Assembly: GCA_024500155.1 (NCBI GenBank) | Contig: CM044857.1 | Span: 126,501 to 190,500 of the forward strand | Direction of reading: 5' to 3' | Source of the DNA: Chenopodium formosanum | Taxonomy: Eukaryota > Streptophyta > Magnoliopsida > Caryophyllales > Amaranthaceae | DNA: 64,000 nt | In this document: piece by piece, positions 47,179 to 60,800 of the stretch | Layout of the letters: every line of letters begins with the position of its first letter | Position numbering within the stretch: the stretch's first letter is position 1 | Translations under genes and position numbers: made by a program | Notes under the pieces: model-generated | Databases searched by the model: none | What the model was told of the DNA's origin: nothing | Seen by the model: only the letters and a program-made list of their open reading frames with translations

Positions 47179-50100
47179 ATGATCATCACAGAATTGTCGG
47201 ACGACCAACAGTCTTCTTCGGAGAGGGATTTCTGGGGTAAGCTTGTTTTTCCTTTTGATTTTTTGTTAAGATATTATTTGATTTGATATGCTTATCTTAT
47301 ATTTTTATTTTATAGGATATTATTATTTTCGTTGCCCTTCTTGCTGCATATTTTCGTATGGTTTAATTCCCAATTTGATGAGTTTTATTCATGCCTTGAA
47401 TATCAAACCCTAGTATTTTTGTGATGATTTCATTAGGTTTAAACATGGTTTAAGGGGTTTAATGGACTGGTTATATATGCTGAAAAAGTTTTGCATGTTT
47501 TAAAAGGATTTTCTTGTTGTTTATACCATGATTGTGCTCTAAATTGACTTAGTAGCATGTTAGGGTTTATAGGTGTAAGTTTGATGTGTTAAACCTTGAT
47601 TTTGGGCATGTTTTGGAGCATGAGAGACTGAAATCCTCGAGTACATGTTTTTTGATTGTTTGATATATATGTAAAGTTAGATTGTTTCATGCCTTAAATA
47701 AAAAACCCTTTACATGTTAAGTTTGATTGTTTGATATGTAAACTTTACATATCTTAAGATTATATCATGCCTTAAAGTTTGATATGTAAAGTATATATTA
47801 ATTAGTTGCAAGTTTTTCAAGCCCTTTACAAACTTTACATTTTTTATATTGTTTGATTGGTTTTGTTAAATAAAAAAAATAAAAATCTGTAATTTCCATT
47901 GATGTAGGGATCAAGGTTTTGCCAAAAATACCTATTACCGTGAGATTGCCAAATAATTCGTTCAATTGTCTTCACATTTCTCAGGTTTTCTTTACTTTTT
48001 TTTTTTTTTTTTTTCTTGCTTCTTTCTTTGTAGGTTATTGCATCATAGTTTAAAATCTGTTTTTTTGTCAAATAATTTGTAGGCTACGGCAGAGTCTTCA
48101 AGTTCGGAAAATATGTACAACAGATTTCGATCCTTGGTCTCTGTAAAATGTGACGGTAAATATAAAATTCCAATTTGCTCCTTGGGAGTAAGGCGCACTA
48201 TTATGGCGACCTTAGGATTGGAATTTACCGGACCTTGTGAAATGGTCTTCTCCCTTAAAGGTCGAAGGGGAGTTCATCTAGTCGGACATTTCTATAACTA
48301 TATCACTTCACCTACTAATTTTGTTGCCCGTCCAATGTATGTTCCTCTTTACTTATTTATTCTTTTAAGTGTTATGGTATATATTATGAATAGCATATGA
48401 AGTGAAATAATTCTAGGACAAATTTCCTTCTTTTGTTTCTAATAAAATTTCCTGATTAGAATTCTTGTCTTTAACTTTTAACATGTAATAGTCAAACCAT
48501 TTATGTTCCTTCAAAAAAAAAAAAAAAAGTTAAACCGTTTATGTTAGTTTGTTCATATTCCATCCACAGTGGGTGTTCAGGTTACAATCTTACATATAAG
48601 ATATAACTATTTTTTTTACTTCTTTCTCCTTTTCTTTATTGGTTATAATGAAGATGGATATTGAGTAAAATGTTTTGGTGCTTGTGTCTAATTTTACCTA
48701 GTAAGCCTCAATCGCTTTACCTATGCTGAATACGCTAATTATTCATTTTGGTCTTAACTCATACATATTCTTTGGGTGAGACAAAGATTTGAGGATTGTT
48801 GTAGCGTGGGAGTTTATATGTGCTTGTTATTTTAAATTTTTCAGTGTTGTCAATGATGGTACCCTTAATTTGCAATCTTCGTTTGCCTCATTTTTGTGTG
48901 TATTTAGTGAGAGTGGAAGAGGGCGAACAAGCATTTGCCAATTGCTGATGAAATCGAAGGAAAAAACAATGCAAGGTAAGGCCTTGTTTATTTGCCAATT
49001 CCTGCATGCGTAAGGTCTTGAGTTATAGGACTTTCACTACATGACTGCTGAATATTGTGTAGAATGCGAAACTTAAGTTTTTCTAGGAAAAAATTAATTT
49101 ATACTTGTATACTTTGGTTGACTCATTTTATTTTCCTTTTGAATTCTAGTGAGAAGAAAAAGAAACGCAAAATAGGAAACAAGCATTTGCCAACTGTTGA
49201 AGATATTGATGCAAATAACAATGGAAGGTAAGGCCTTGTGAACTTGTTTCAATTTATTTCTTCATACAAAATAAGTTGATTTCTTGAATTGGTATCGTAT
49301 AAGCTTACCATTTTGGTAGTGTCTCATTTTGTTTTTTTTTTTTGTGTGTGTGTGTGTGTGTGTTTAGTGAGGAAGGAAGAAAACAGAAAGCGGAGAACAC
49401 TCTGCCAATTATAGCTGCGGATAATGATGGTGATACTAATGAAGGGTAAGGCCTTGTAACAAGTTCCTTTTTAACCAAACAAGTTGGTTTTGTAACGTGA
49501 ATTTTTAGCCTCTGGGATCTCCTGTAAACCCATGTCTATTTTAATTCCATTTATCTATTTAGTTTAGATATAAAAATAGAAATGACATAATATTCCTATT
49601 TTAATAGAAATGACATTATATTCATGTCAGTTTAATGTTTGTTCATGCATAAATGATTGTTCATGAAAGTAATCAAGGGTAATGATGTCTATTTTAATAT
49701 ACCTAACCTGAAATGTTTATTGACTGTTCATGAATTCTATGTTATTCATGCCTATTTTAATTTCATTTATTTATTTAGATTTGAATTTAGATAAATATAT
49801 TAAAATGGAAAACATATTCATGCCTATTTAAATATTTGTCTTTCTAAGTGAGGGTTCTCGACTTCTTATAATGTGAGTTTCACTGTCAATATGCATTTCT
49901 ATTTTAATGTCAACTGTCGATATGATTTATATTCATGTCATAATATAGTTCACATTTTTATTCATCTATATTATAATTCAAATCTAAATGGAATGCATTT
50001 CTGTTTTAATATATTGACAATTGATGTCAAATTCAGACTGTAGATTTAAATTTGTTCCTTGAATTTGATATAGAGCCATATATAAACAATATGAAAAACA

Positions 50101-50544
50101 TATTGGTTTTTAGTGTAAACGAATTGTAACTTAGAAAATTGTGGTAATAACAAATATTGATGTAGTAACAGATTCTTAGTCTTTCCTTTTTTTTTTTTTT
50201 TTTTTTTTTTTGCAACAGAAGTTCTGTCAAAGGAAGCTAGATTATGTGTTGCCAGTGAAAGAAGTCCAGCCACTTGATAGTAATAATAAGGAGAGGTATT
50301 GTCTTTCTTTCTTATCTTTGCTTTCTTGTTTTGGTTTACATTCTAGTATTGATTAGTGTTGTTACTAATGGTGGCCTTAGTGAATTTGTTTGTACCTATC
50401 GTCTAATTAATTATATATATATAGTTCATGATCTTGATCCTGCACCATTATTTTTTTGGGTTTTAGTGAGAAAAAACAAAAGAAGAAAAGGGAGAAGAAG
50501 CATCTGTCAAAAGTTGATGGAGCTGAAGGAGATAATGTCGAAGG
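47179..50544 (+). pseudogene. NPL-domain gene copy A (FKBP43/53-like N-terminus), decayed and truncated
   Basis: Recognisable exons: 47179-47236, 47908-47984, 48083-48336, 48908-48975, 49150-49227, 49368-49445, 50219-50295, 50467-50544. The first three encode MIITELSDDQ, DFWGIKVLPK, a CLHISQA block and VFSLKGRRGVHLVGHFYNYI, a nucleoplasmin-like fold as in plant FKBP43/FKBP53 and HD2 proteins. The next exons encode short Lys-rich modules. Compared with copy B, exon 48908 lacks 10 nt and exon 50219 lacks 1 nt, so the frame breaks and stops follow. The two exons that copy B has between the NPL domain and the modules, and the terminal exons, are missing. The ATG and splice sites of the first three exons are intact, so a truncated transcript is possible. 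Confidence 0.8.
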
Positions 50545-51152
50545 GTGAGATTTCTGAAGGAGATGATGTGAAAATTCTATGGAGTGAGGTTTCTGTCTAC
50601 TCACTGAGATGGCAGTTTTTAATTATTTGCTCCTCCTATGGTTCCTTTTATATTATTATCTTGTTTATGATTATGCACCTGTTTTCTTTTATTTGACAGG
50701 AGAAGAGCAAATTTTATTAACTCATACTTTGAGCATCAGACAGTACAGCAGGCATAATGCTCACAGGGAGCCCTTCTAAGTTCTAACCACACACACATTA
50801 CATCAAAATCTTTGCTTAATTGAGCAAGATTGTGAGCCACCGGCACCCTATTCCCCTCCCTCGCTCTCAACATGAGTAAGAGAAATAAAGGAGCAAGATT
50901 TGGCTAGACTTAAGATGTCTTTGGTACAGTACAGGAACCCTTTCGAATTTCTTGTGCCTACAGCATCTCTCTTCAGCCAAAGCCTAAGCCTATCTTGTTA
51001 CTTGTTTAATAAATATGGATATTGTTTCTTTTGGAAACTATGATCTTTTTCTACTACTGCCTATATGTACTATGGTTTTACCTATTCTGGAGTTTGTTTG
51101 CTTCCTGATGTTCTTAGTTATGGAATGTTTTTCTTTAACAACTGATTTTAAT
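50545..51152. other. Junction between gene A and the LINE
   Basis: Starts with a second partial copy of the exon end (CTGAAGGAGATGATGTG), then a ~39-bp stretch matching the PhoD-like 3' region, then unassigned sequence. No gene recognised. Confidence 0.5.
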
Positions 51153-53990
51153 ATGAAGATTATAAGTTGGAATGTAAGGGGAGCTAAGAGATGAGGCAAT
51201 AAGTGAAATGATATTTTTAAAGAAAAAAAAGTAACCCAGATATCTTTATTGCTATAGAAACAATGAGTTCTCCTATAAATAGTCATCGTTTAAGTTAAAA
51301 CTTAGGATTTGAATCTGTACATATTATCGACCCTTAGGGTCATTGTGGTGGTATGTGGGTGTGTTATAGTTCTTCAATTATTAGTCACTGTTATTAATTT
51401 ACAACATAGAATTGCATCTTTGCTTCTCCATGGTCTTGAACATGATTTATGTTTTTATGTTATATGCTATCTATGCTCCAGCTCAGTCATCGCAAAAATC
51501 TCAATTTTAGTTACTTCATTATGAGCATATTACGAGCTGAGCCACCCCCTTCCTTGGAAAAAGCTCTTTATCTGGATATGGAAAAAGTTTATGATCGCCT
51601 AGAGTGTAATTTTTTATGGGCTACTCTTTCTTCATTTGGATTTAATACCATTTGGATTAATTGTCATAAAGCTTGTGTTACAACTGTCTTGTACTCTCCT
51701 GCTGTCAATAATGTAACTACAAATTTACTCAAACCAACCAAGGGTTTAAGACAAGGAGACCCTTTGTCTCCTGCCCTTTTTGTTATTTGTATGGAATTTT
51801 TAACTAAGAAATTATTGCTTATTAATCAGAAAAAAATATTTGGGTATTGGAGTTAAAATTGCCCCCTCTGCTTCCATTATATCGTGTTTACTTTTTGCGG
51901 ATGATAGTCTCTTGTTTTGTAAAGCTTCTACCTCATCGGTCAGTCTCCTTCGAGATACACTAGCTGATTTTGCCTCTTTATTAGGCCAACTCATTAATTT
52001 CCATAAATCCTCTATTGTGTTTTCTAAATATGTTTCTAATCCTACTAAGCCAACACTGGCTAGTTATTTTAATTTTGGGTTTTTTTTTTCCTACACCCGT
52101 TATAATAAGGAAAATTTTCATCATCTTATAGCAAAAGCAGATCAGGAAATGAATCTCCGAACTTCTAATTTGATTTCAAAAGCCGAAAAAGTGGTCCTAA
52201 TACAAAGCCATTTGGATTCAATCCTGTCTTACTCTATGACAACAACTCGATAACCAACGATCGTTACTTCCTTCCTAGATAAAATTAATCGGGATTTTTT
52301 CTGGAAACATTCCCCTCTAAACAAGGGCTGCATTAGGTTGCTTGGGACACCATTTGTCAACCAAAAAGCCAAGGCGACCTTGGGTTAGGAAAATCATAAG
52401 CTATAAATTCTGCCTTTAGCTAAGCTAGGTTGGAAAATTCTACATACCCTACTAATTTATGGGTTCAGTCCGTTACTGTAAAATATCTAAAGAATTCACA
52501 TTTCTTATCCTACAACTCCAGCCAAGAGATTCTTAGATTTGGAAAAAGCTTCTTCAGGTTCACCCTCTCCTGATAAGTTATGCGATGGAAAGTTGGCAAT
52601 GGTTCCTCCATTCTATTATAGGTGGATATTTGGTGTGTAAAATCAAATCTAAGTACTCTTATGGACCTCAATCCAGACGATGTTACTAATATAGTAATAT
52701 TGATATCACCGTTGATTATTTTATTTACGAAGATAACTCTTGGAATATTCCTCTTCTTCAATCTATTCTCCTCCGGATCTTGTTAGTACAATCCGAGGTA
52801 TCCCCCCCCCCCCCCTCTTCCCCACCCCTTGGCCTTGATGAGCTGTGCAGGGGGCTATCGAAGGATGGTCAGTTCACTGTTAAATTTGCAACTTGGTTGG
52901 CCTATTTTCCTTCTATGGTCTCTGCGAAATGGGAGTTTTGCTGGATATAGAATTTGGATATCCCCCCCAAATACAATTATTCTTATGGCAAATTCTCCTT
53001 AACAGCCTTCCGACATGACAAAGTAACTCATAAAATTATTTTCATTCGGCCTTTCCCATGTGTATGAATTTCCCCAAGTCTCAGGATTGTCTTTTTCTTC
53101 TATGTCCTTACACATAATGTTTGGTCTGACCACGCTGTTTCTCAATGGCTAGGAAAATCGATCAGTCATCAACTTCTCTTCATGACTTACTACGCACGCT
53201 CTCTTAAATTGTCTTCTCCTCGTTCTATTCCTAAAATATATATTCTTGTGTGGAGTATTTAGAAGTGTCGGAATACGACTGTATTTAAGACGACTGCTTT
53301 TTATTTAAATACTATCTTCTCTTGTGCTTTTTACCTTTTTCAGGAATGGCAGGTTAGGTCGCTTGTAGACACCCCCCCAATCGGCTATACTTTCTTCTTT
53401 GACTTCTCATTCGTCGCCTGGAGTGGGACACTCTTCGGATCCTCACTACGTCTCCTGGTCTCCCCCGCCAATGAGCTTCTGTAAATTTAATTTCATGGTT
53501 CAACCTTGTCTAACTCCACTACTACTAGGTGGTCATTCGAGACCACTTAGGAATTCATGTAGCTAGTCAAACCTGCAACTTGGGTTGTTGCTCGGCCTTT
53601 TTAGCTGAAGCAATCGCCCTGCGAAATGGCCTGTTCTTGGATAGAAATCATAACATCACTCATATTTCAATTAGAGGTGATCAATATTAGCCCAGCCCGA
53701 ATTTTTTATCACCTTTGATTTAATTGAAGGTGATAATTTGACTGTAATTAATATTTTGCAGGAACATTACAAATGTCCCTGGAAGTTGCATCTGTTTATA
53801 TGGAAGAAATTAAGAGAATTTTGGAATCGTTCTCTGTGTTCAAATCTTAGCATATCTACGGTGAAGGAAATAAAGCAGCAAATTATGTTGGGTCTCTTAG
53901 CTATTCTACTCTGACGCATTAGGATATTAACCCTTTCTTAGATAGCACATTTTCTTATTTTCTTATCGGTGGTAAAATTTTTGTGATTTA
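51153..53990 (+). mobile_element. Decayed LINE with EN start, RT and RNase H traces
   Basis: Opens with MKIISWNVRGAKR, the start of a LINE AP-endonuclease ORF2, but most of the endonuclease is gone by about 51,520. The reverse transcriptase follows: ALYLDMEKVYDRLECNFLW, TKGLRQGDPLSPALFV and LLFADDSLLFC (catalytic FADD), split by a frame change near 51,840. Later parts (52,250-53,950) are heavily broken, with remnants of zf-RVT and RNase H regions. It lies between gene copies A and B. Confidence 0.85.
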
Positions 53991-54149
53991 ATTTATCCGT
54001 TTACCTAATATTATATCCTCTTAAAATGCGTGCTAAAGAGGTGTGTTGCAAGTAAATAAAAACGGAGGAAGTACGAAATATGACCATTTTCGAATATTTT
54101 GGCTCGTTTTTCCAGTTTGTTAAAAAAAATTATCTTTTATTTTAATCTT

Positions 54150-54210
<61 letters not shown>

Positions 54211-54816
54211 GTTCTTGTACTTTATATATTTATTTATTTATGATGATACTGATACTTGTGTGTATAACATCCTAATAATATAATACGGAGTATGTATTAA
54301 CAACTACTATTATTATTTTATATAGCATTATTATTAATGCATTTCCCTTCTTAAAAATTAATCAATATGAAAAAATATAAATAAAAGTATATCTTATACG
54401 GAGTACTCCATAATTGATTTTTTCGGATGTAAATGAAACAATTTTTTTATTTTTTTGTATGTAACAATTACTGTACACATATAAATATTTAATTATTACA
54501 TGTACAAATTAATGGTTAGAGAAGAAGATGAAAAGACAGTACGGGTAGTAATTATAGGACGGAGTAAAGGTATGATGATTGGAGTAAAGGTATGATGATT
54601 AAATTGAGGAGTGCATTGGGAGGCGAGCATGTCACACTACAAGTAAGTAAGTAACCTGTCTGTAACCCTTTGCTCTTTCATCTCCTTCCCTTTTTTTTTT
54701 TTTCCCTATTTAACTCTATAATATAATAATCAAGTTTTCCGTATTTACCTATCCACGCTTGTTACATACACTCTCTAAAAATCTAAACTTTTTCAATTTT
54801 AATTTCAATTTTGATA
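53991..54816. other. Spacer and promoter region of NPL gene B
   Basis: AT-rich, with a TA microsatellite (54152-54207) and an 18-bp tandem repeat of GGAGTAAAGGTATGATGATT type near 54,560-54,600. No coding region. Confidence 0.5.
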
Positions 54817-57800
54817 ATGATTATCAACGAAATTTCATCACAAGATGATCTTCATCACTCTTCTTCTCCTCCGATGTTTTGGGGTAACCATTAACTAATG
54901 CAACCTTGTTTTTGTTATATATTTAATTTAATTAATGAATAATTTCCATACACGTAGGAATCAAGGTATTGCCGGGAAAAGCCGTTACCGTGAGTTTACC
55001 TTCCAACTCATTCAAGAGTCTTCATATATCCCAGGTTGTGTTTACCTTGCAACTCATTCAATGATTATTAGTTCAGTTACAAGTCCTACAGTAGTATTTA
55101 ATTTCTGTGCTGTTTTCTTTTATAAATCCCTCCTGTCACTATAAATAATTGTTAGATACATAATACATTGCATTTTGTTCAAATTTTGTTGCTATTTTTG
55201 GCCTTTTGCCCTTTTTTTAATCAACTTAAAAGTTTTAGTCTTGGTTCTGGTTGAAGATTGTATAGAGTATTTATATATTTCTTCTTATGATTCCACATAC
55301 TCTACTTATTTACAGGAACTTAAGTTCTGTTCTACAGTATTTGTGTCGTATTTCTTCTTATGATTCCACATACTCTGCTTTTTTTGGTCAATTTTTATGA
55401 ATTTGTTGGTATAAGTGCACAATTTCATGTGACTGTTCTGTAAATATGCATTATGTGAGATAAGATTCTGCTAAACCAAGGTACATTTGCTTTTTTGGTT
55501 AATTTTTATGAATTTGTTGGTATAAATGCTTAATTTGATGTGGGTGTTCCGTAATTATGCATTATGTGAGATATGATTTTGCTAAACAAAGGTACATTTG
55601 TTGTTTTGGTTGATTTTTTGTGATAATTTGATGTGGGTGTTTTGTAATTGATGTATTATGTGAGCCGGGGTTTTGCTAAAGCAAGGTACATTTGTTTTTT
55701 TGGGTGATTTTTCGGATTAAATTTTTGTAAGTTAGTTGATATTGAAATTGATCTGGATGTTTGTATTTGGTGCATTATGTGAGATGGGATTTTGACCGTT
55801 TTGTTAATGGTGATTGTAATTTGGTAAATTAAGGGCATATTGCATTTGGTGCATTATGTAAAATTGTGTTTTTGTTGATGATGGATAATGTGCGGGCAAA
55901 GCATGTCCAGATTGATGAGCGTAAGGCTCGTTGTCCCTAAAAAGTATCTTTATTCTGGGAGAAATGGGGATTATATCTGTGATTTGATAATTGTTGGGTG
56001 TAAAGTAGTAATTTTAATTTTTTATTTTTGGGTGTAATGTGATGAGGGCGGAGGGCATGAGCATTAGATGCATCTGGAGCTGGATTTTTGGCTTCATGAA
56101 CAAAATCCTGAAGCAAAATCATGCAATTTTTATGCCTAAGATTACACAGTACTCCATAGCAAATAATCTGGGACATTTCCTTTGCGTATATGAGGTTGAT
56201 GGTTTGGCCTTTATGACGTTCTGACTTTGTTCTTGCCATATAGTCATCTGTACCAATTTTCTGTACACATTGCTATATACTCCGTAGTCAACTACAGTGG
56301 GTCATCGGTAATGTTTGTGTATTGACAGTATAGAAGAGTACATAAAACCTATCTGATGAGTCTATGATGTACACTGTGCACTTTGTCGTTAAATTGTGAT
56401 ATTAGACAATAGTCAGCCACTTTAAAAACCAAAGAGGAGGGCATTCCAATATTGAAGGATTAGAGATATTCTGGTTTACATTTGATTGTTTGTCAAAGAT
56501 ATAAATTTCATATTTTTCCATGATCATACCTGAATCACATCTGAGGCAAATCTAAAGCTATGAATCCATGTTCATAGATGTCTTATACGTAATATTATTT
56601 TGAGGTCAGTTATTTGTTTGTTTCTAAAAAACAAGATTATTATGGTCGGAGTACTGGTCGAATATGGCTCCCTTTTCATTTATGCTAGTCTGAGACACTC
56701 TCATTCTACATTTCTTTCCAGATATATACATATTTTCTAGTGCTTAGCATTATTGTCTTAATCAACAAGTTTTATACTATCAATATTAGGGGGGAATGTT
56801 TTCACTATTTAAATTAAGCAATTTCCAGTAAAATTATTAAGTTTTTTTTTCCCCTTTTTAAGCATAAATAGTCTTTGTTACTTTGTTTGTGGAAGGTAAC
56901 GGATTTGTAAGAGGTTTTTTTTTTCTTAAATGGAAGTTAAAAATAACATTTAAATTCAAGTCTAAAATATGTATTTTGTTGAAAAATTTGTAGGCTACTT
57001 TAGAGTATACAAAATCGGGGGACATCAAAATGCGAAGTTTGGTCTTCGTAAACTACAATGGTCAAAATGATATACTAATTTGCTCGTTGAGAGTAAATCA
57101 GTGTGATATGGCCATGTTGAAGTTGGATTTTCATGGACCTCAAGACATAGTCTTCTCCCTTAGTGGTCTGAGGGGTGTTCATCTTGCTGGATATTTCTAC
57201 AATTATATTCCTTCACCTACTAATCTTGTTGCCCCTCCTATGTATGTGTCTCTTACCCTATTATCACTTTTAAGTGTTACGAGTAAATCTTATGAACAAC
57301 ATATATATTAATTTATTGTTTTACTATGAATGTTAATTTATTTGTAGCATGGATAATGGAGGAAGAGGCATCCAGCAAAAAGAATCTGTGCTAAATATCA
57401 AGATTCCTAGTCTTGGTAAAATCCATTATCTTTTGTAAGTTGTTATGTGATAAGAATGTAAATAAGAATATGTAAAATTTAATGCGTTGTAGTAATATTG
57501 CTACATTTTCATTTATGAAATATTAAAGGTTGATCGTATAATATTCTGTTCTATTTAGCTTAAAACTGTAAAGATTAAAATACGAAAAATATATGATTTA
57601 TTTTATTATTATAGCTTTGTTATTATAGCACTGGCATGGAAACATAATAAACCTGATAACATTAGGAAAATTATGCCGATTGAAATTATATGATTCATTC
57701 TCAAAGATATATGTTTGTATCCGGTAGGTGTGAAGGTAGCTATTCAAACTTCTCTAATTCAATCGATTATCTCTTTTAGGTACCATTGATTTTGTGGGTG

Positions 57801-60800
57801 ATGCAGTCAAGGAAAAAGGTGGTACAAGTTTCAGTTTCAAAATATTGCTGCCAGGTTTAGCTGAATCTTTGAACCAAATACCAGTTAGCCTTGAACATCT
57901 ACTTGAAGCTCAAAGTGCAGCAATTATTAAGGATGCAACTGAAAAAGCGCTAGTAAATCAACATCTTATACAAGAAGAGAAACAACCAGGGTAAGTTTTA
58001 AGTTGGAAAAATTGTAGCGTGAAATATTTCTAGGACAAAATCTCCTCTTAATTTTTGTTGAATATATGTGCTTATTATCTTAATTTTTCAGTGTTGCGAA
58101 TGATGGTACCCTTAATTAGTATCTCTGTGATTTTTCAGCGAGAAAGAAAGAACAAAAAAGGGGGAGAACAAGTGTCTGCCTATTGCTCCTGAAACTGATC
58201 ATGGAGACAATCATGAAGGGTACAACTTTTTTAACATATTTCACCTTATTAATTTATACATGTATACTTTAGTTTGATTGTCTCAATTTTTTTCTTTTGA
58301 ATTCTAGTTCTAAAAAAAGAAAACAGAAAAATTCAAACAAGCAGCTGCCAATCACTGATGAAGTTGAATGTGAAAACAATGAAAGGTAAGGCCTTGTTAA
58401 CTTGTTTCAATTCATATCTTCATCCCAAAGTTGATTTTTTGAATTAGTATAGTGTTAGTTCTATTCATATTTTAACCATCAATGTAATATGTTTTACTAG
58501 TAAGACTATCATTCTGGTATCTTAATTCTTATTACTTGGTTGTCTCATTTTTTCTCGTGACATAATATTCATCAAATGAAGGGTATTGTCTATTTTGATA
58601 TATTATATAGAAATGACAATAATTACATTAATTTAGATGTATTAAAATAGAAATGATGTTATATTCATGTGAATAAATGATTGTTAAGGCATTAATGTTT
58701 GATCATGAATATACTAATGAAGGCTAATGTCTATTTTAATACACCTGACATGAAATTGCATATTGACTGTTCATGAAATCTGTTTTATTCATGTTTACTT
58801 TAATTCCATTTACTTATTTAGATCTGAATTTAGATGAATGTATTAAAATGGAATATATATTCATGTCTATCTTAATGCCTTTCTAAGTTAGGTTTCTCGA
58901 ATTTTTATAATGTGAGTTTCACTGTCAATATGCATTTCTATTTCAATATCAACAGTCAATGTGAATTATATTCATGTCTTAATATAATTCACATTTCTAT
59001 TCACCTACTAGTATATTATAATTCAAATCTGAATGGAATGTATCTCTATTTTAATATATTGTGTAATATATTGAATGTTGATGTCATATTTGGACCATAA
59101 ATTTGAATTGAATTCATTCCATAAATATAATAAAAAGGCATAATCCTGAAAAGCATATTGGTTCAATGTGAATGAACTGTGCCTTGGAAAATCGTGGTAA
59201 CAAAAATTGATGCATGTAGTCATGATTCTTATTCTCTCGTCTTTTATTGCTTTATCACATTTTTCACCACCTTTATTTGCATTAGAAGTTCTGTAAGAAG
59301 AAAGTTGGATTATGTGTTGCCGGTGAAAGAAGTCCAGCCAGCTGATAGGATTGAAAAGGAGAGGTATTGTCTTTCCTTATTCTTGCTTTCTTGTTTTTGT
59401 TTACATTCTAATAATGGTTAGTGCTGTTACTTATTGTTTTCATCTCTTGAACTAGTATTTAATTGAATATGGTTCAACACATTATATTCTAACAATTCCG
59501 TTCTATAACCAGTTTTGAATTTGAAACAACAGAGAAGCAAATGAGCATAAGAACACAAAGATATTATTAAAGGCATATACCTGACAAATGGCCTTACTTT
59601 TTTTGTTCTTTAATCTAAATGCAACAACCCACTCATTTGTGATCCTTTGGCACCATAGCTAGATTAGTGAAACCAATTTGTTTTTCGTAAGCTTCTATGG
59701 AAAATTGGTTCTTGTCTATCAAGCATATAGGCATGTGAATTGGTTTATGTGAAATTGGCTCTCTGGAAAAGAAGCTAGATTAGTGAAACCAATTATAAAA
59801 CTGAGCATATGCCTTGCTTCTTTTCTATCGAGCATATAGGAATTTTATTTTATGTGGCTTAATCGTCTTTTAAACTCAACACCTATGCTCAGTTTTATAA
59901 TTTTTTATATTAATTATGATATACTGTATAATTTTGGGTGAAAATGGCATGTGAATTTGTTTGTACCTGTTGTCTAAAGTATATACTTCCTTCTGATCAT
60001 CGTCCTCTGCAATTATTATCCCTGCATCTTATTATCTTTGCTTTTTAGTGAAAAAAAGAGAAAGAAGAAAAGGGAGAAAAAACAACTGCCAGAAGTTGAT
60101 GGAGCTGAAAGAGAACATGTTGAAGGGTTAGGCCTTAATTATTTGTTTTATTTAATCTTCGTACCAAATAAGTTAAATTCTGTAAATCTGTAAAGTTTGA
60201 AGTCAATTTTATTCCTGTCAAACTGTCCATGATGAAGCTTTCAATTGATGAAGTTTTTAATAGACTTTTGGAAAACACCATATATATATACTCCAGTATT
60301 TGCTTTTTTGAACAGCATTACTGATCAATTTTTAATAAAGTCACTAAAGACCATTGAGTGGTAAAAAGATAAGGGTAATGACAATGGAGGATAAAAAAAC
60401 CGTACTTGGAAGTATGCTTAGAACAAGGCAAGAAAAATTGATGAGTTGATGTAGTTGAGATTGATTGCGTAAAATGATGATTTCTTGTGCATAGAATTAA
60501 ACACATGCATTCACTATTACTTATGCACAACAAATCTTCAGTCTATGTTTGAGTTTCATATAGCTTTTTGAATTCTGTTGCTCTTGACATTCAGAGCTGA
60601 AGTCATACTACTTGTAAGGAAGCAACATAGAGCTTTAAAATGTCACAATGAACTCTAATACTCTTCTAGTTTGTCAGTGTTCAAATTACACGCTTTTTCT
60701 TTGTCAGTGTTCAATTACCATAAAGTGTTATGTGCAATCCTTCTTTTATTCTTTGTTATTACAACATTGACTAATATTGTCCTACTTTCTCTTGCTTCAT

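Noticed and set aside
50545..54816. Gene A and gene B as one long gene
   Set aside because: Each has its own ATG and NPL exons in the same order, with a LINE and a promoter-like spacer between them; this is a tandem duplication.
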